Source: Emticicia sp. CRIBPO (GTDB lineage Bacteria; Bacteroidota; Bacteroidia; Cytophagales; Spirosomataceae). Taken from it: DNA of 64,000 nt. This document shows, in pieces, positions 1-8,314 of the stretch. The stretch spans positions 248,001 through 312,000 of the forward strand of contig NZ_JAAAKV010000002.1 in assembly GCF_009905725.1 (NCBI RefSeq). The letters are read 5' to 3'. The notes beneath the pieces were generated by a model. It saw only the letters and a list, made by a program, of their open reading frames with translations. It had not been told where the DNA came from and ran no database searches. Numbering within the stretch: the first letter of the stretch is position 1; each line of letters starts with the position of its first letter. Both the position numbers and the translations under genes were made by a program.

Positions 1-135
1 CCCGGCACGATCCAAAAGCCCGTGATTCATTAATTTATCAAAATACAGAGCAGTAAAATGATGGGCAGTATTGAAATTTTTAAAATATCCGTCTGCTTTT
101 CGTATGACTTGTTTTATATCAAAATATCGTTTCAC
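1..135 (-). CDS. Partial hypothetical protein, N-terminal 45 residues
   Basis: An open frame runs off the left edge of the window. It begins at a GTG (positions 135-133) and reads VKRYFDIKQVIRKADGYF and onward for 45 codons without a stop. No ATG occurs in frame between this codon and the upstream stop. A Bacteroidota-like -7 box TATCTTTA lies on the same strand at 170-163, about 30 bases upstream, which supports a gene start here. The fragment is charged and aromatic with no signal peptide or membrane segment. I do not recognise a family. It sits just downstream of two glycosyltransferases on the same strand, so it may belong to a polysaccharide locus, but that is inference. Confidence 0.4.
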   Translation of the reverse strand, partial: MKRYFDIKQVIRKADGYFKNFNTAHHFTALYFDKLMNHGLLDRAG

Positions 136-216
136 GTATTTTTCTTTTTGGATTCTGAGTTGTAAAGATAATGAATTTATGATTATCGGATAATTTCTGC
201 CTGATTTTTAACCTTT

Positions 217-1461
217 TCAGCACTTCTGCAAAATGTCCAGATAGAGTTCTTCACGGATTTGCCCGCAATATTCTTTTGAGAACTTTTCAGAAATCAGTTC
301 TTCCGAGTTTTTAATGAGTTTTTGCTGAAGGTCCGGCTCAGAAATGATCCTTTCCACTTCCTTCATAAACTGTTCGGCAGAGTCGCCTATGAGGCAATTC
401 TCTTTATGTACCATCGGCAACCCTTCCGCTCCTAAAGTGGTGGTTACTACGGGTACGTTCCATGAAGCTGCCTCAAGAATTTTCATCCGCATACCACTCA
501 CAATCCTGAGTGGAACAATCATCACAGCCCCCTCCATTACCTCCTCAAGGTGCTGAACAAAACCTTTGAAAATGACATTTTTCTGATGGCTATGCCTTGC
601 TTTGAATGCTTCAGACCACTTTCCGACCACCCAAAACTCAATTTTGGGGTTTCTCCTGCTGATCTCATCCCAGCAATATTGCAGAAACCAGTCAACGGCG
701 TCGAGATTAGGGTAATGCTGCTCAGGTCCCAAGTAAATGATCCTGTTCCTGAAAACAAAGGGCTGATTAATGAGCGATTTTTTGAATTCTACCGGCAGAG
801 GAGAAACACTTATTTTAGACTCCTCAACTCCGTCTTCAACCAGGTATTCCTTGTCCTGATCAGACAGGGTGAGCACACTGTCATAGGCATTCAGAATACT
901 TATTTCCAGCTTCTTGGTAGACTCGAGCCTCCACCGCAATATGTCGGTTTTATCAGCAAGCGTATCAAATTCGTGCTTCATCCTCCGGTGTCTGATTTCA
1001 TGATGCACAAATACTTTCGGGATATTTTCGGGCAGGAAATAGACTATGGGAGCAAATTCGATAAACTCGACCTGGATAAGATCAAATTTCTGTGATGATG
1101 TCAGCTTTTTAACCGAACTGATCAAACCGGGAAAATGACAATTGACAAGATCAGTGTTAAAAAGAACCATGTTCTTCCTGCTTGTTTCTTCAAACGCCGG
1201 CTCTCCGTTGTTTTTTATAAAATTATATACCTTCCTTAATAAGGTCGGTCTCGAATCGTCAAAATTGGTTTCAAAAGTAGCCAGCTTCACCTCCGGCCAG
1301 AGAGCTTTCAGTTCACTGTAGTATTCTTCCCTGGAAGGATGCGGGCAAACCAGGGTTATATCATTAAACTTTCTTGAATAATCAATCAATTTAAAGGTAC
1401 CTGCACTACCTCCGGCATCAATCGGATAGGGAAAAACTACAGATACTAATAAAATCTTCAT
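217..1461 (-). CDS. Glycosyltransferase, GT-B fold (GT4-like)
   Basis: A 414-residue cytoplasmic glycosyltransferase expected to move a sugar from a nucleotide-sugar donor in cell-surface polysaccharide assembly. The N-terminus MKILLVSVVFPYPIDAGGS is the usual first strand and glycine loop of GT-B enzymes. The C-terminal half carries GMRMKILEAASWNVPVVTT, which matches the donor-binding region of GT4 enzymes, including the glutamate that contacts the sugar nucleotide. No signal peptide is present. It lies 18 bases downstream of another glycosyltransferase on the same strand, so the two are probably co-transcribed. Donor and acceptor cannot be read from the sequence. Confidence 0.85.
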   Translation of the reverse strand: MKILLVSVVFPYPIDAGGSAGTFKLIDYSRKFNDITLVCPHPSREEYYSELKALWPEVKLATFETNFDDSRPTLLRKVYNFIKNNGEPAFEETSRKNMVLFNTDLVNCHFPGLISSVKKLTSSQKFDLIQVEFIEFAPIVYFLPENIPKVFVHHEIRHRRMKHEFDTLADKTDILRWRLESTKKLEISILNAYDSVLTLSDQDKEYLVEDGVEESKISVSPLPVEFKKSLINQPFVFRNRIIYLGPEQHYPNLDAVDWFLQYCWDEISRRNPKIEFWVVGKWSEAFKARHSHQKNVIFKGFVQHLEEVMEGAVMIVPLRIVSGMRMKILEAASWNVPVVTTTLGAEGLPMVHKENCLIGDSAEQFMKEVERIISEPDLQQKLIKNSEELISEKFSKEYCGQIREELYLDILQKC

Positions 1462-1479
1462 GGCTTCAACGATAATGGA

Positions 1480-2475
1480 TTAAATAGGCAGTGTATCAAA
1501 AAAATGGTAAATCCTGAACGACACCGAAGTCAGCACCTTTTTAACAAAGCTCTTCTTAGGGGGTTGAGGTGTTTCTTTTTGATAGTAGCATTTAATCGAT
1601 TTGAAATAACTGTTTTCAAAGGTTTTCAGCGTAGCACGGTAATTATCAAAGATAGAAACCAGGTCTTTGCGGTTCGTGAGATCAAATCTGTCCTGCCACC
1701 TGGATATGTTCAAAGGATCTCCGATGTTAATGCCACTATAATGATAAAAAATCAGGGGTTGTCCGTTTGAAAAATACTTACCGTCTTTATAAGTCAGCTG
1801 TCGTTCATGGAGGTTCCAGTACGAAATATTGTAACCAGGATTTTTATCAATTTTCACGCCTTCAAAATAAAGCGGAACCATGTTACACCACAACTGATCC
1901 ACAAACATCCCTCTCTGAATATCCATGTAGCACTCTGTCCTGAGCTTGGTTTTCCACCAGAACAGGAAGTCTTCTACCGGCTTTGATCTTTTAACCGCCA
2001 AAAAACCAAGGTTATAAATTCCGTTGACAAACATTTCCTGCTCTCTCCTGGTGTGATTATCAAATATCGGAGTATAAAAATGAGGCGTCAGTACTATATT
2101 GTTTTCACTGAGACTGTCTTCCAGGCTGGTCAGTTTATCAAAAATTTCAATATCCGGATCCAGGTAAATCACCGTCTCTCTTTCCGGATCGCTTTTGAAG
2201 AAGTAATCAAAATAGAACGGTTTCACGGCCGTATTCAGCTCCGTGATATCATAACGGTCACACATGTCGCCGAAGCCGTCAATCCCGATTTTATCAACCT
2301 CAACAATTTGAAAATCAGGCAGTTTTGTAACATCTACGTTACTCTTCTCTAATTTGTCACATAAGCCAATGACAAAATCGTAATCTGGATTGTGTTTCTT
2401 TAATGATTCTCCCAATACCCTTGCCTGAGCAAGATAATTTATTGAACAGATTGTAAATGCAAACTTTCTGGGCAT
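1480..2475 (-). CDS. Glycosyltransferase, GT-A fold (GT8-like)
   Basis: A 331-residue protein starting MPRKFAFTICSINYLAQA, typical of enzymes that read a nucleotide sugar with a GT-A fold. The segment VIYLDPDIEIF contains a D-x-D motif for metal and nucleotide binding, and the region near FYHYSGINIGDP resembles the C-terminal acceptor loop of GT8-like proteins. It is the first gene of a likely two-gene transcription unit with the GT4-like enzyme. A -7 box TACCTTTG occurs on the minus strand at 2516-2509, 34 bases upstream of the start. Role in surface glycan synthesis is inferred from family and neighbour. Confidence 0.8.
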   Translation of the reverse strand: MPRKFAFTICSINYLAQARVLGESLKKHNPDYDFVIGLCDKLEKSNVDVTKLPDFQIVEVDKIGIDGFGDMCDRYDITELNTAVKPFYFDYFFKSDPERETVIYLDPDIEIFDKLTSLEDSLSENNIVLTPHFYTPIFDNHTRREQEMFVNGIYNLGFLAVKRSKPVEDFLFWWKTKLRTECYMDIQRGMFVDQLWCNMVPLYFEGVKIDKNPGYNISYWNLHERQLTYKDGKYFSNGQPLIFYHYSGINIGDPLNISRWQDRFDLTNRKDLVSIFDNYRATLKTFENSYFKSIKCYYQKETPQPPKKSFVKKVLTSVSFRIYHFFDTLPI

Positions 2476-2508
2476 AAGTTAATGTCAAATGTGTTAATAT
2501 CTGGCTGG

Positions 2509-2516
2509 CAAAGGTA
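2509..2516 (-). promoter_or_regulatory. Candidate -7 box for the glycosyltransferase pair
   Basis: The minus strand reads TACCTTTG, a full match to the Bacteroidota -7 consensus TAnnTTTG, just upstream of the GT8-like start codon. I see no clear TTG element at the expected distance, so only the -7 part is supported. Confidence 0.4.
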
Positions 2517-2568
2517 AGATGTTTTTTATTACTTTAAAACCAGATCCTATTTAACGGTCATGGCGAGG

Positions 2569-3921
2569 TCACTCAATTTCCATTCTTATCCGCCATTCTT
2601 TAGGGAGATAATTGTTAATCCTGTCTCCGAAAACCTTGATCCATCCCAGGTTCAGCCCCTGGTATCTTACCAGCGTCCAACCCTGAAGTTCCGTCTGAAT
2701 ATCAAAATTCTCTTTCTTCAGAAACCTCAAAGCCTGCTCTTTATCCGTGTCAACAGCCTGTATCCCATCCGAAACAATATTACTTAAAGCCAGACCATGC
2801 AAAGGGATGAAATCATCTCCCTTGAACATTCCGATCTCAAGACCGGATGAGCGTTTGTCCAGAGCCCGCAAAACACTCCCGTAGGTATCCAGAAGATCCT
2901 GGTGAATGGCCACTACAATACCGTCATTTTTGGCAAAAAACTCATAAGATTCAAAAAGGTCCGGTTTGATCCACGACCTGATCTTTTCTCTCTGCCACCT
3001 GGTGACCCTGTTGAGTTTTATTTTGGCTTTGGTATAATTCTGATCGAAGCTCTGCTGCTTAAAAACTGAAATGAAAAACCCTTCTCCTCTCACTTTATGA
3101 GGAAAAAACTGGTATCCCAATCCTTTTTCCACTATACCCCATTCGGCCGGAAGTGTAAATTTTAGCGGCGTAAAATCAAATGTCTGGCTCAGCCATGCAG
3201 CATTTTCATCGTTTTCTTCATTATTATAGGTACAGGTAGAATATACCAGCACACCCCGCGGGGCCACAAGCATCGAAGCGGCTCTAAGTATCCTTTTCTG
3301 ACGGGCTGAACACATATGGACGCTGTCTTCAGACCACTCATTCATCGCTCCCGGATCTTTCCTGAACAGCCCTTCGCCCGAACAAGGGGCGTCAACAAGC
3401 ACTATATCAAAGAAGCCTTCCAGATCAGCGAATGTTTCAGCGTCCTGATTACTGACTATATAAGATGGGAAGCCCCATTTTTGTAAATTTTCTTTTAAAA
3501 CCCCTATCCGGCTTTTGATGACTTCGTTGGCCACCAGGAGATCGGTTTCCTTCAGAAGAGAGGCCAGTAAAGTAGTTTTCCCTCCCGGAGCTGCACATAA
3601 ATCCAGCACCCTCAGCGGACGTGACAGGTCGATACTCTGCTTCAAAGCTTCCTCAATAAACATCGAAGACGCTTCCTGGACATAGTAGGCCCCGGCATGA
3701 AAAAGCGGATCAAGGGTAAAAACAGGCCGTTCTTTAAGATACCTGCCTGATGCATTCCAGGCTACCTGGTCTTCAGAAAGGCTTTCACTTTTTTTCCTAG
3801 GGTTCAGCCGGATGCTTACCGGGGCATCGGTGGAAAGGGCATTCTTAAAAGACTCAAATTCTTCCCCGAGAATTCCGGTCAACTGCGTTTCGAAAGCTTC
3901 AGGTAATTTCATTTGATTCAT
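2569..3921 (-). CDS. rsmF: 16S rRNA cytosine-C5 methyltransferase, RsmF/NOL1-NOP2-Sun family
   Basis: A 450-residue S-adenosylmethionine-dependent enzyme that methylates C5 of a cytosine in rRNA. The SAM-binding core is visible as LDLCAAPGGKTTLLASLL, followed by the catalytic motifs DAPCSGEGLFRKDP and YSTCTYNNEEN, which hold the two conserved cysteines. The C-terminal 150 residues match the RsmF-type RNA-binding extension, and the length is close to E. coli RsmF. Its start overlaps the end of the upstream mechanosensitive channel gene: by 23 bases if the ATG at 3921 is used, or 14 bases from the ATG at 3912. Translational coupling is therefore likely. The exact target cytosine is not certain, since YebU/RsmF and RsmB-type enzymes share these motifs. 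Confidence 0.88.
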   Translation of the reverse strand: MNQMKLPEAFETQLTGILGEEFESFKNALSTDAPVSIRLNPRKKSESLSEDQVAWNASGRYLKERPVFTLDPLFHAGAYYVQEASSMFIEEALKQSIDLSRPLRVLDLCAAPGGKTTLLASLLKETDLLVANEVIKSRIGVLKENLQKWGFPSYIVSNQDAETFADLEGFFDIVLVDAPCSGEGLFRKDPGAMNEWSEDSVHMCSARQKRILRAASMLVAPRGVLVYSTCTYNNEENDENAAWLSQTFDFTPLKFTLPAEWGIVEKGLGYQFFPHKVRGEGFFISVFKQQSFDQNYTKAKIKLNRVTRWQREKIRSWIKPDLFESYEFFAKNDGIVVAIHQDLLDTYGSVLRALDKRSSGLEIGMFKGDDFIPLHGLALSNIVSDGIQAVDTDKEQALRFLKKENFDIQTELQGWTLVRYQGLNLGWIKVFGDRINNYLPKEWRIRMEIE

Positions 3922-4441
3922 TGATTTGTTTTATGGCTTTCTGTATAGCCATATTATTGGGATAAGAGACCAGATGCCCTTCTGCTGTTAATACCTGTAT
4001 TGAGAAAAAAGTAATGTCCTGCACCGTTCCTGTAACAGAATCATCCTTGTCCATGATCGTAATTTTTGAACCGATTTTGAACGGGAAATTAAAAAACAAT
4101 ATCACTGAGGCGGTGATATTACTGAGCATAGACCAGGTGGCAAAAAGAGCCACGCCCGCCACGGTAAAGAAAGAAGCAAAATAAATGGACAAGCCTCTGA
4201 CAGACACATCCCAGATGATGCCGAGCACCACCAAAAAAAGGAGTGACCAGACAAAATTGAAAAATTTATTGGCGTATTTTTTCCTGCTGAGATCCAGATC
4301 AAATTTTTTGGTATGCAAGGCAATTATTTTCCTGACTATCGCTCTGACGGTCAGAAAGAAAATCAAAAAAAACAGGGTCAGCCCCAATTCAAAAAATCTA
4401 TGTTCCAATATTGCCATCTTAAAATCCGAAAACATATTCAT
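3899..4441 (-). CDS. Small mechanosensitive ion channel, MscS family
   Basis: A 180-residue inner-membrane protein of the MscS family, which opens under membrane tension to release solutes in osmotic downshock. Three hydrophobic segments are visible (about residues 15-38, 62-80 and 84-112). The third, with SIYFASFFTVAGVALFATWS and LFFNFPFKIGSKI, is the pore helix plus the start of the beta domain, where the sequence ends YPNNMAIQKAIKQINES. It lacks the C-terminal alpha/beta domain of full-length MscS (286 residues in E. coli). This compact form is common in Bacteroidota. The gene overlaps the downstream rRNA methyltransferase gene. Confidence 0.85.
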   Translation of the reverse strand: MNMFSDFKMAILEHRFFELGLTLFFLIFFLTVRAIVRKIIALHTKKFDLDLSRKKYANKFFNFVWSLLFLVVLGIIWDVSVRGLSIYFASFFTVAGVALFATWSMLSNITASVILFFNFPFKIGSKITIMDKDDSVTGTVQDITFFSIQVLTAEGHLVSYPNNMAIQKAIKQINESNEIT

Positions 4442-4527
4442 CCGATTACCTTTACTCCTCTTAAAAAAACTGCACTTAAATTACTTTGTAAGGGTACAAA
4501 TTTACCACAATAACCGCTGTAAACTGC

Positions 4528-4535
4528 TATATTTG
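4528..4535 (+). promoter_or_regulatory. Candidate -7 box for the thioredoxin-like gene
   Basis: TATATTTG matches the -7 consensus TAnnTTTG and ends 22 bases before the ATG at 4558. No TTG is seen at a suitable distance upstream. Confidence 0.4.
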
Positions 4536-4557
4536 CAAAGAAATTAAACAATCCCCC

Positions 4558-5118
4558 ATGGCACTCACTGAATCTGCAATGCTTCCGTTAGGGACTAAAG
4601 CTCCTGATTTCTTATTAAAAGATACTGTTTCAGATCAGTTTCGCAGTCTCAAAGACCTCGCATCTGATACAGCAACAGTGGTTATGTTTATCTGTAACCA
4701 TTGCCCTTACGTCATTCACGTTAATCCCGAGTTGGTCAGGATGGCTCATGAATACCAGTCAAAAGGAGTGGGTTTTATTGCCATCAGTTCAAACGATGTG
4801 GCCAGGTATCCGCAGGACGGCCCCGACAAAATGAAGGAGTTTGCCATCAGCAATGGTTATACATTTCCTTATTTATATGACGAGACCCAGGAAGTAGCCA
4901 GGGCTTATGATGCGGTCTGTACGCCGGACTTTTATGTTTTTGACGGAGAACTGAAGCTGGTTTACAGAGGGCGGCTTGACGAATCCAGACCCAGGGAAGA
5001 AAATCCGAAACCGCTGACCGGCAGCGACCTCAGGGGTGCCCTGAATGCTGTGCTTGCCGGACAGTTTGTATCCGAAATTCAATTCCCGAGCATGGGATGC
5101 GGCATCAAATGGAAATAA
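4558..5118 (+). CDS. Thioredoxin-like (AhpC/TSA-type redoxin) protein
   Basis: A 186-residue redoxin of the thioredoxin fold without a signal peptide, so probably cytoplasmic. The active-site motif is FICNHCPYV, with the C-x-x-C pair at residues 46 and 49. The fold continues with FIAISSNDVARYPQD and a C-terminal strand CTPDFYVFDGELKLVYRG, which contains the cis-proline region and a third cysteine. This CNHCPYV subgroup is widespread as a thiol oxidoreductase or peroxiredoxin-like protein, but its substrate is not established. It is followed 34 bases later by the DUF4494 gene on the same strand. Confidence 0.85.
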   Translation: MALTESAMLPLGTKAPDFLLKDTVSDQFRSLKDLASDTATVVMFICNHCPYVIHVNPELVRMAHEYQSKGVGFIAISSNDVARYPQDGPDKMKEFAISNGYTFPYLYDETQEVARAYDAVCTPDFYVFDGELKLVYRGRLDESRPREENPKPLTGSDLRGALNAVLAGQFVSEIQFPSMGCGIKWK

Positions 5119-5152
5119 TCTTATTATCAAATCAAACATATAATCAAACAAA

Positions 5153-5644
5153 ATGACGACCTGGTATCAAGCAAAAATCAGATTTCAACGTGAGGATGAA
5201 AAAGGAAACAATAAAACCATTAACCAGGCTTTCCTTTTCGATGCGGTTTCATATACTGATGCTGAGTCGCGTGTTTATAACTATTTCGCACAGGAAATTC
5301 CGGATTTCCAGTTGGTAGGTCTTAACAAAATGCGTTTGACCGAAGTATTTTTTATTGAAAGCAATGCAGAGCTTCTTTGGTTCAAGTGCAGGGTCCAGTA
5401 CATCGTTTTTGATGAAAAATCACAGCAGGAGAAAAAAGTACCTTACAACATGCTGATCAGTGCCACTACTGTAAAAGAAGCTTACGATTTACTGGCTGAC
5501 AAGCTGGGAACTGTTCAGGATTACATCATTTCGGATATCAATGTAACCAAAATCCTGGATGTTATTCCTTACGAAGAACCTGTCATTGAAGACAAGCTGA
5601 GCCACGGCAATTTCAAGCCTATGAGCGAAGTTCAGATGAATTAA
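5153..5644 (+). CDS. DUF4494 domain-containing protein
   Basis: A 163-residue soluble protein starting MTTWYQAKIRFQREDEKGNN. It matches my recollection of the DUF4494 family, a Bacteroidota-specific group of about this length with two similar alpha/beta halves: WYQAKIRFQREDE near the start and LLWFKCRVQYIVFDEKSQ at residues 73-90 look like repeats. No signal peptide, membrane segment or catalytic motif is visible. Function is unknown. A terminator follows directly. Confidence 0.75.
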   Translation: MTTWYQAKIRFQREDEKGNNKTINQAFLFDAVSYTDAESRVYNYFAQEIPDFQLVGLNKMRLTEVFFIESNAELLWFKCRVQYIVFDEKSQQEKKVPYNMLISATTVKEAYDLLADKLGTVQDYIISDINVTKILDVIPYEEPVIEDKLSHGNFKPMSEVQMN

Positions 5645-5650
5645 ATACAG

Positions 5651-5680
5651 AAAAAGGGAGACGAAAATCTCCCTTTTTTT
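5651..5680. terminator. Rho-independent terminator after DUF4494 gene
   Basis: The stem AAAAAGGGAGA pairs with TCTCCCTTTTT around a short A-rich loop, followed by a run of T. It lies between convergent genes and overlaps the stop codon of the dipeptidase, so it may act in both directions. Confidence 0.8.
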
Positions 5681-6746
5681 AACTCCAGGCCCTTTCCAGG
5701 AAACTGATCCAGTTCTGGTGCATAATACCCTCTATATCTTTGGCAGAGTAACCTCTTTTCTGCAGAATATCCGTTACTTTTTGTAAATCCGCTATGGTCT
5801 CAAGATCATATGGAGACTGCTCCCTGCCAAATCCGCCATCAAGGTCAGAGCCGATACCTACATGGTTCGCATTCCCTGCTATCTGGCAGATATGGTCCAG
5901 GTGGTCAATAATTTTTTCCATGTTAGCCCCGGCTGTTACAGGCTCTGTTTTACCCCTGACCCACGCCGGCACAATCATCCAGGCGTCAAAAGCCATCCCT
6001 ATAACCGCCCCTCTTTCAATCAAAGCCTTGATCATGTCGTCACTCAATTGCCTGTTATGAGGTGTCAGTGCCCTTGTCAGGTGATGACTCGCCCAGACCG
6101 GCCCTGAATAGTTTTCAAGTGCGGTCCAGAAACAGATATCTGAAAGATGGGTGGCATCAAGGATGATGTTCAGCTCTTCCAGTTTCTTTAATAACTCAAT
6201 ACCTTTTTTAGGCAAAGGACCTTCTGAATCTGTACCGAATGCGTAAGAACCAGGCCCGTAATGTGCAGGCCCCAGAGCTCTTAACCCATAAGCATGGGCT
6301 ATTTCAAGATGTGATAAGTCAACGATAGAATCGGCTCCCTCGAGACTGAGTATGTAACCGATCGGGTGTTTATCTTCCAGGCCATTGTGCCATGATTTCA
6401 GATGAGTATGCAGAGAATCCAGATCGGTGATCTGAGTCATCTCTCCTCTTTTTTCCATCATCTTATACCATGCCAGCTGACCCTGGGTCTGAGCCCAGGC
6501 TTGTTCCGGCGAATGCCAGCCCGGCAGCTCACTTCCTTTCTTTACATACCTGGCAATCTGTGTAGCCACACACAACCCGATGTTACCTTTCCGCATTTCG
6601 TCAAAAGAGATAACTCCTAATCCGCGATCGGGCTTATCAGTAAGGTGAGCCTCCCTGGCCCTGATTTCTTCAATGGGTTGTGTGTAGTCTCTGTTCCATT
6701 CCAGAGCATTCATCGATAAATCGAGGTGAGCGTCAACGATAAGCAT
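5679..6746 (-). CDS. Membrane dipeptidase family protein (peptidase M19)
   Basis: A 355-residue zinc-dependent dipeptidase of the renal-dipeptidase family. The N-terminal metal-binding motif VDAHLDLSMNALEW (H-x-D) is present, as are LSLEGADS with the bridging glutamate, DATHLSDICFW and PVWASHHLTRAL with metal-binding histidines, and the C-terminal signature VGIGSDLDGGFG. There is no signal peptide, so the protein probably acts in the cytoplasm on dipeptides, although D-amino-acid substrates are also known in the family. It is 13 bases downstream of mtgA on the same strand. Confidence 0.88.
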   Translation of the reverse strand: MLIVDAHLDLSMNALEWNRDYTQPIEEIRAREAHLTDKPDRGLGVISFDEMRKGNIGLCVATQIARYVKKGSELPGWHSPEQAWAQTQGQLAWYKMMEKRGEMTQITDLDSLHTHLKSWHNGLEDKHPIGYILSLEGADSIVDLSHLEIAHAYGLRALGPAHYGPGSYAFGTDSEGPLPKKGIELLKKLEELNIILDATHLSDICFWTALENYSGPVWASHHLTRALTPHNRQLSDDMIKALIERGAVIGMAFDAWMIVPAWVRGKTEPVTAGANMEKIIDHLDHICQIAGNANHVGIGSDLDGGFGREQSPYDLETIADLQKVTDILQKRGYSAKDIEGIMHQNWISFLERAWS

Positions 6747-6759
6747 GGTTTTGTTTTAT

Positions 6760-7518
6760 TTAGAATGATCTTAGGTTTTTGATATAAGACGTCCCTCCCA
6801 AAGCCCTCATCTGCCGGGCAATCTGGCTGGTTCTTCTGTTGACATATGGTCCGGGTCTTGATGCCGACCATTTTCTCGGACTGGGCAGCACGGCCGCGAG
6901 CCTGGCCGCTTCGTTTCTGGTCAGACTGGCGGCAGATTTCCTGAAGTACTTTTGTGCCGCAGCTTCTGCTCCGAAAGTCATCGGACCCATCTCTGCTACA
7001 TTGATATACACTTCCAGAATGCGTTTTTTACCCCAGATGACCTCAATCAGGAAAGTGAAATATACTTCAAAGGCTTTTCTGACATAGCTTCTCTCCTGCC
7101 ACAGGAATACGTTTTTGGCCACCTGCTGTGAAATGGTACTTGCTCCCCTCACTTTTTTTCCTTTTGAGTTATTCTTAAAGGCATTCCTCATCGATTTGAA
7201 ATCGAAGCCGAGGTGCTCGGGAAACAACTGATCTTCCGCTGCCACGGCCGCAAGGGGCACTTCTTTTGAAATATCACTGTAAGATTCCCAGTCATAGTAA
7301 ATCTCAGAACTTTTTCCATCTATCAAAGCCCCGATTTTCTGATCTATCATCGTAATGGTAATGGGTATCGGTACAAACTTGAATAATACCACCGACCCTA
7401 CTGAAAGTATGACAAAATAAAGGATCACTTTTTTCAGGAACCCGATTATCCCGGAAAATCCCGACTGTTTCTTTTTATTTTTTGGCTTTGGTTTTCGTAC
7501 TGTATTTAATTTTGCCAT
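6760..7518 (-). CDS. mtgA: Monofunctional peptidoglycan glycosyltransferase MtgA
   Basis: A 252-residue GT51 enzyme that polymerises lipid II into glycan strands at the periplasmic face of the inner membrane. One transmembrane anchor spans about residues 28-48. The catalytic region starts with AAEDQLFPEHLGFD, which holds the catalytic glutamate, and continues with the signature RGASTISQQVAKNVFLWQ and later LEVYINVAEMG. There is no transpeptidase domain. A -7 box on the minus strand at 7550-7543 overlaps the start codon of the divergent SDR gene. A bifunctional GT51 protein (pbpC) lies elsewhere in the window. Confidence 0.92.
   Translation of the reverse strand: MAKLNTVRKPKPKNKKKQSGFSGIIGFLKKVILYFVILSVGSVVLFKFVPIPITITMIDQKIGALIDGKSSEIYYDWESYSDISKEVPLAAVAAEDQLFPEHLGFDFKSMRNAFKNNSKGKKVRGASTISQQVAKNVFLWQERSYVRKAFEVYFTFLIEVIWGKKRILEVYINVAEMGPMTFGAEAAAQKYFRKSAASLTRNEAARLAAVLPSPRKWSASRPGPYVNRRTSQIARQMRALGGTSYIKNLRSF
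7482..7514 (+). promoter_or_regulatory. Promoter of the SDR gene
   Basis: TTG at 7482-7484 is separated by 22 bases from TAATTTTG at 7507-7514, a good match to the Bacteroidota -33/-7 pattern. The element lies inside the 5' end of mtgA, whose start codon is at 7518-7516. Confidence 0.6.
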
Positions 7519-7542
7519 TATTGTAATTCAAATAGATTATTA

Positions 7543-7550
7543 CAAAAGTA
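7543..7550 (-). promoter_or_regulatory. Candidate -7 box for mtgA
   Basis: The minus strand reads TACTTTTG, matching TAnnTTTG. It overlaps the first base of the SDR start codon. No TTG is visible at the expected distance, so support is from the -7 box alone. Confidence 0.4.
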
Positions 7551-8311
7551 TGGAAATTGATTTATCCGGTAAAAAAATAATTGTGACGGGAGCCGCCGAG
7601 GGTATCGGAAAAACATTCACTGAGTATCTGATCAACTCAAAAGCAACAGTTGCCATACATTACAATACCAATAAAGAATCTGCAGAGCTACTTGAAAAAC
7701 TACGTCCTGAATTCAATTCCAGGGCTTTTCAGGCTGATTTATCGTTAAAAGAAGAAGTGGAAAGACTCTTTAATGAAGTCACAGAACATTTTGGAACGGT
7801 TAACATCATTATCCATAATGCCGGTGTATTTCTTTCTCATGCCATAGATCAGGACATTGAAAACTGGTACAAGACCTGGAAAAAAACCATGGATATTAAC
7901 CTGAATGCGGTAGGTCTGCTGACCAAACTGGGTATTAATCACTTTCAGCAGAATGGTGGCGGCAGTTTTATTTTTATTGCTTCAAGGGCTGTTTTCAGAG
8001 GAGAAACAGAAGAATACCTGGCTTATGCCGCCTCAAAGGGAGGGATGGTTTCTCTGGCCAGATCGGTAGCCAGGTCTTTCGGCAAACAAAACATCAAATC
8101 ATTCACCATTGCTCCCGGATTTACCAGGACGAGAATGGCTGAAGACTTTATTAAGACGTACGGTGAAGAAAAAATACTGAATGAATTGTCGCTCAATACC
8201 CTCACAGAACCGAAAGACATCGCTCCGCTGGTAGTCATGTTGTGTTCCGGCCTGATGGATCATGCAACCGGCACGACGATTGACATCAATGCCGGTAGCC
8301 ACATCCGCTGA
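7550..8311 (+). CDS. Short-chain dehydrogenase/reductase (SDR) family oxidoreductase
   Basis: A 253-residue classical SDR that should oxidise or reduce an alcohol/carbonyl with NAD(P). The cofactor loop VTGAAEGIGK, the HNAGVF motif, the catalytic serine in FIFIASRAVF and the YAASKGG tyrosine-lysine pair are all in order. The C-terminal region INAGSHIR is the usual end of FabG-like proteins. It is a single gene transcribed divergently from mtgA and convergently with ribBA, whose stop codon is only 3 bases away. The substrate is unknown; similarity to FabG does not establish a role in fatty acid synthesis. Confidence 0.88.
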   Translation: MEIDLSGKKIIVTGAAEGIGKTFTEYLINSKATVAIHYNTNKESAELLEKLRPEFNSRAFQADLSLKEEVERLFNEVTEHFGTVNIIIHNAGVFLSHAIDQDIENWYKTWKKTMDINLNAVGLLTKLGINHFQQNGGGSFIFIASRAVFRGETEEYLAYAASKGGMVSLARSVARSFGKQNIKSFTIAPGFTRTRMAEDFIKTYGEEKILNELSLNTLTEPKDIAPLVVMLCSGLMDHATGTTIDINAGSHIR

Positions 8312-8314
8312 TAT

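Noticed and set aside
550-1095. 181-residue open frame on the plus strand opposite the GT4-like gene
   Set aside because: It lies wholly within a well-supported glycosyltransferase on the other strand and shows no family motif or start signal.
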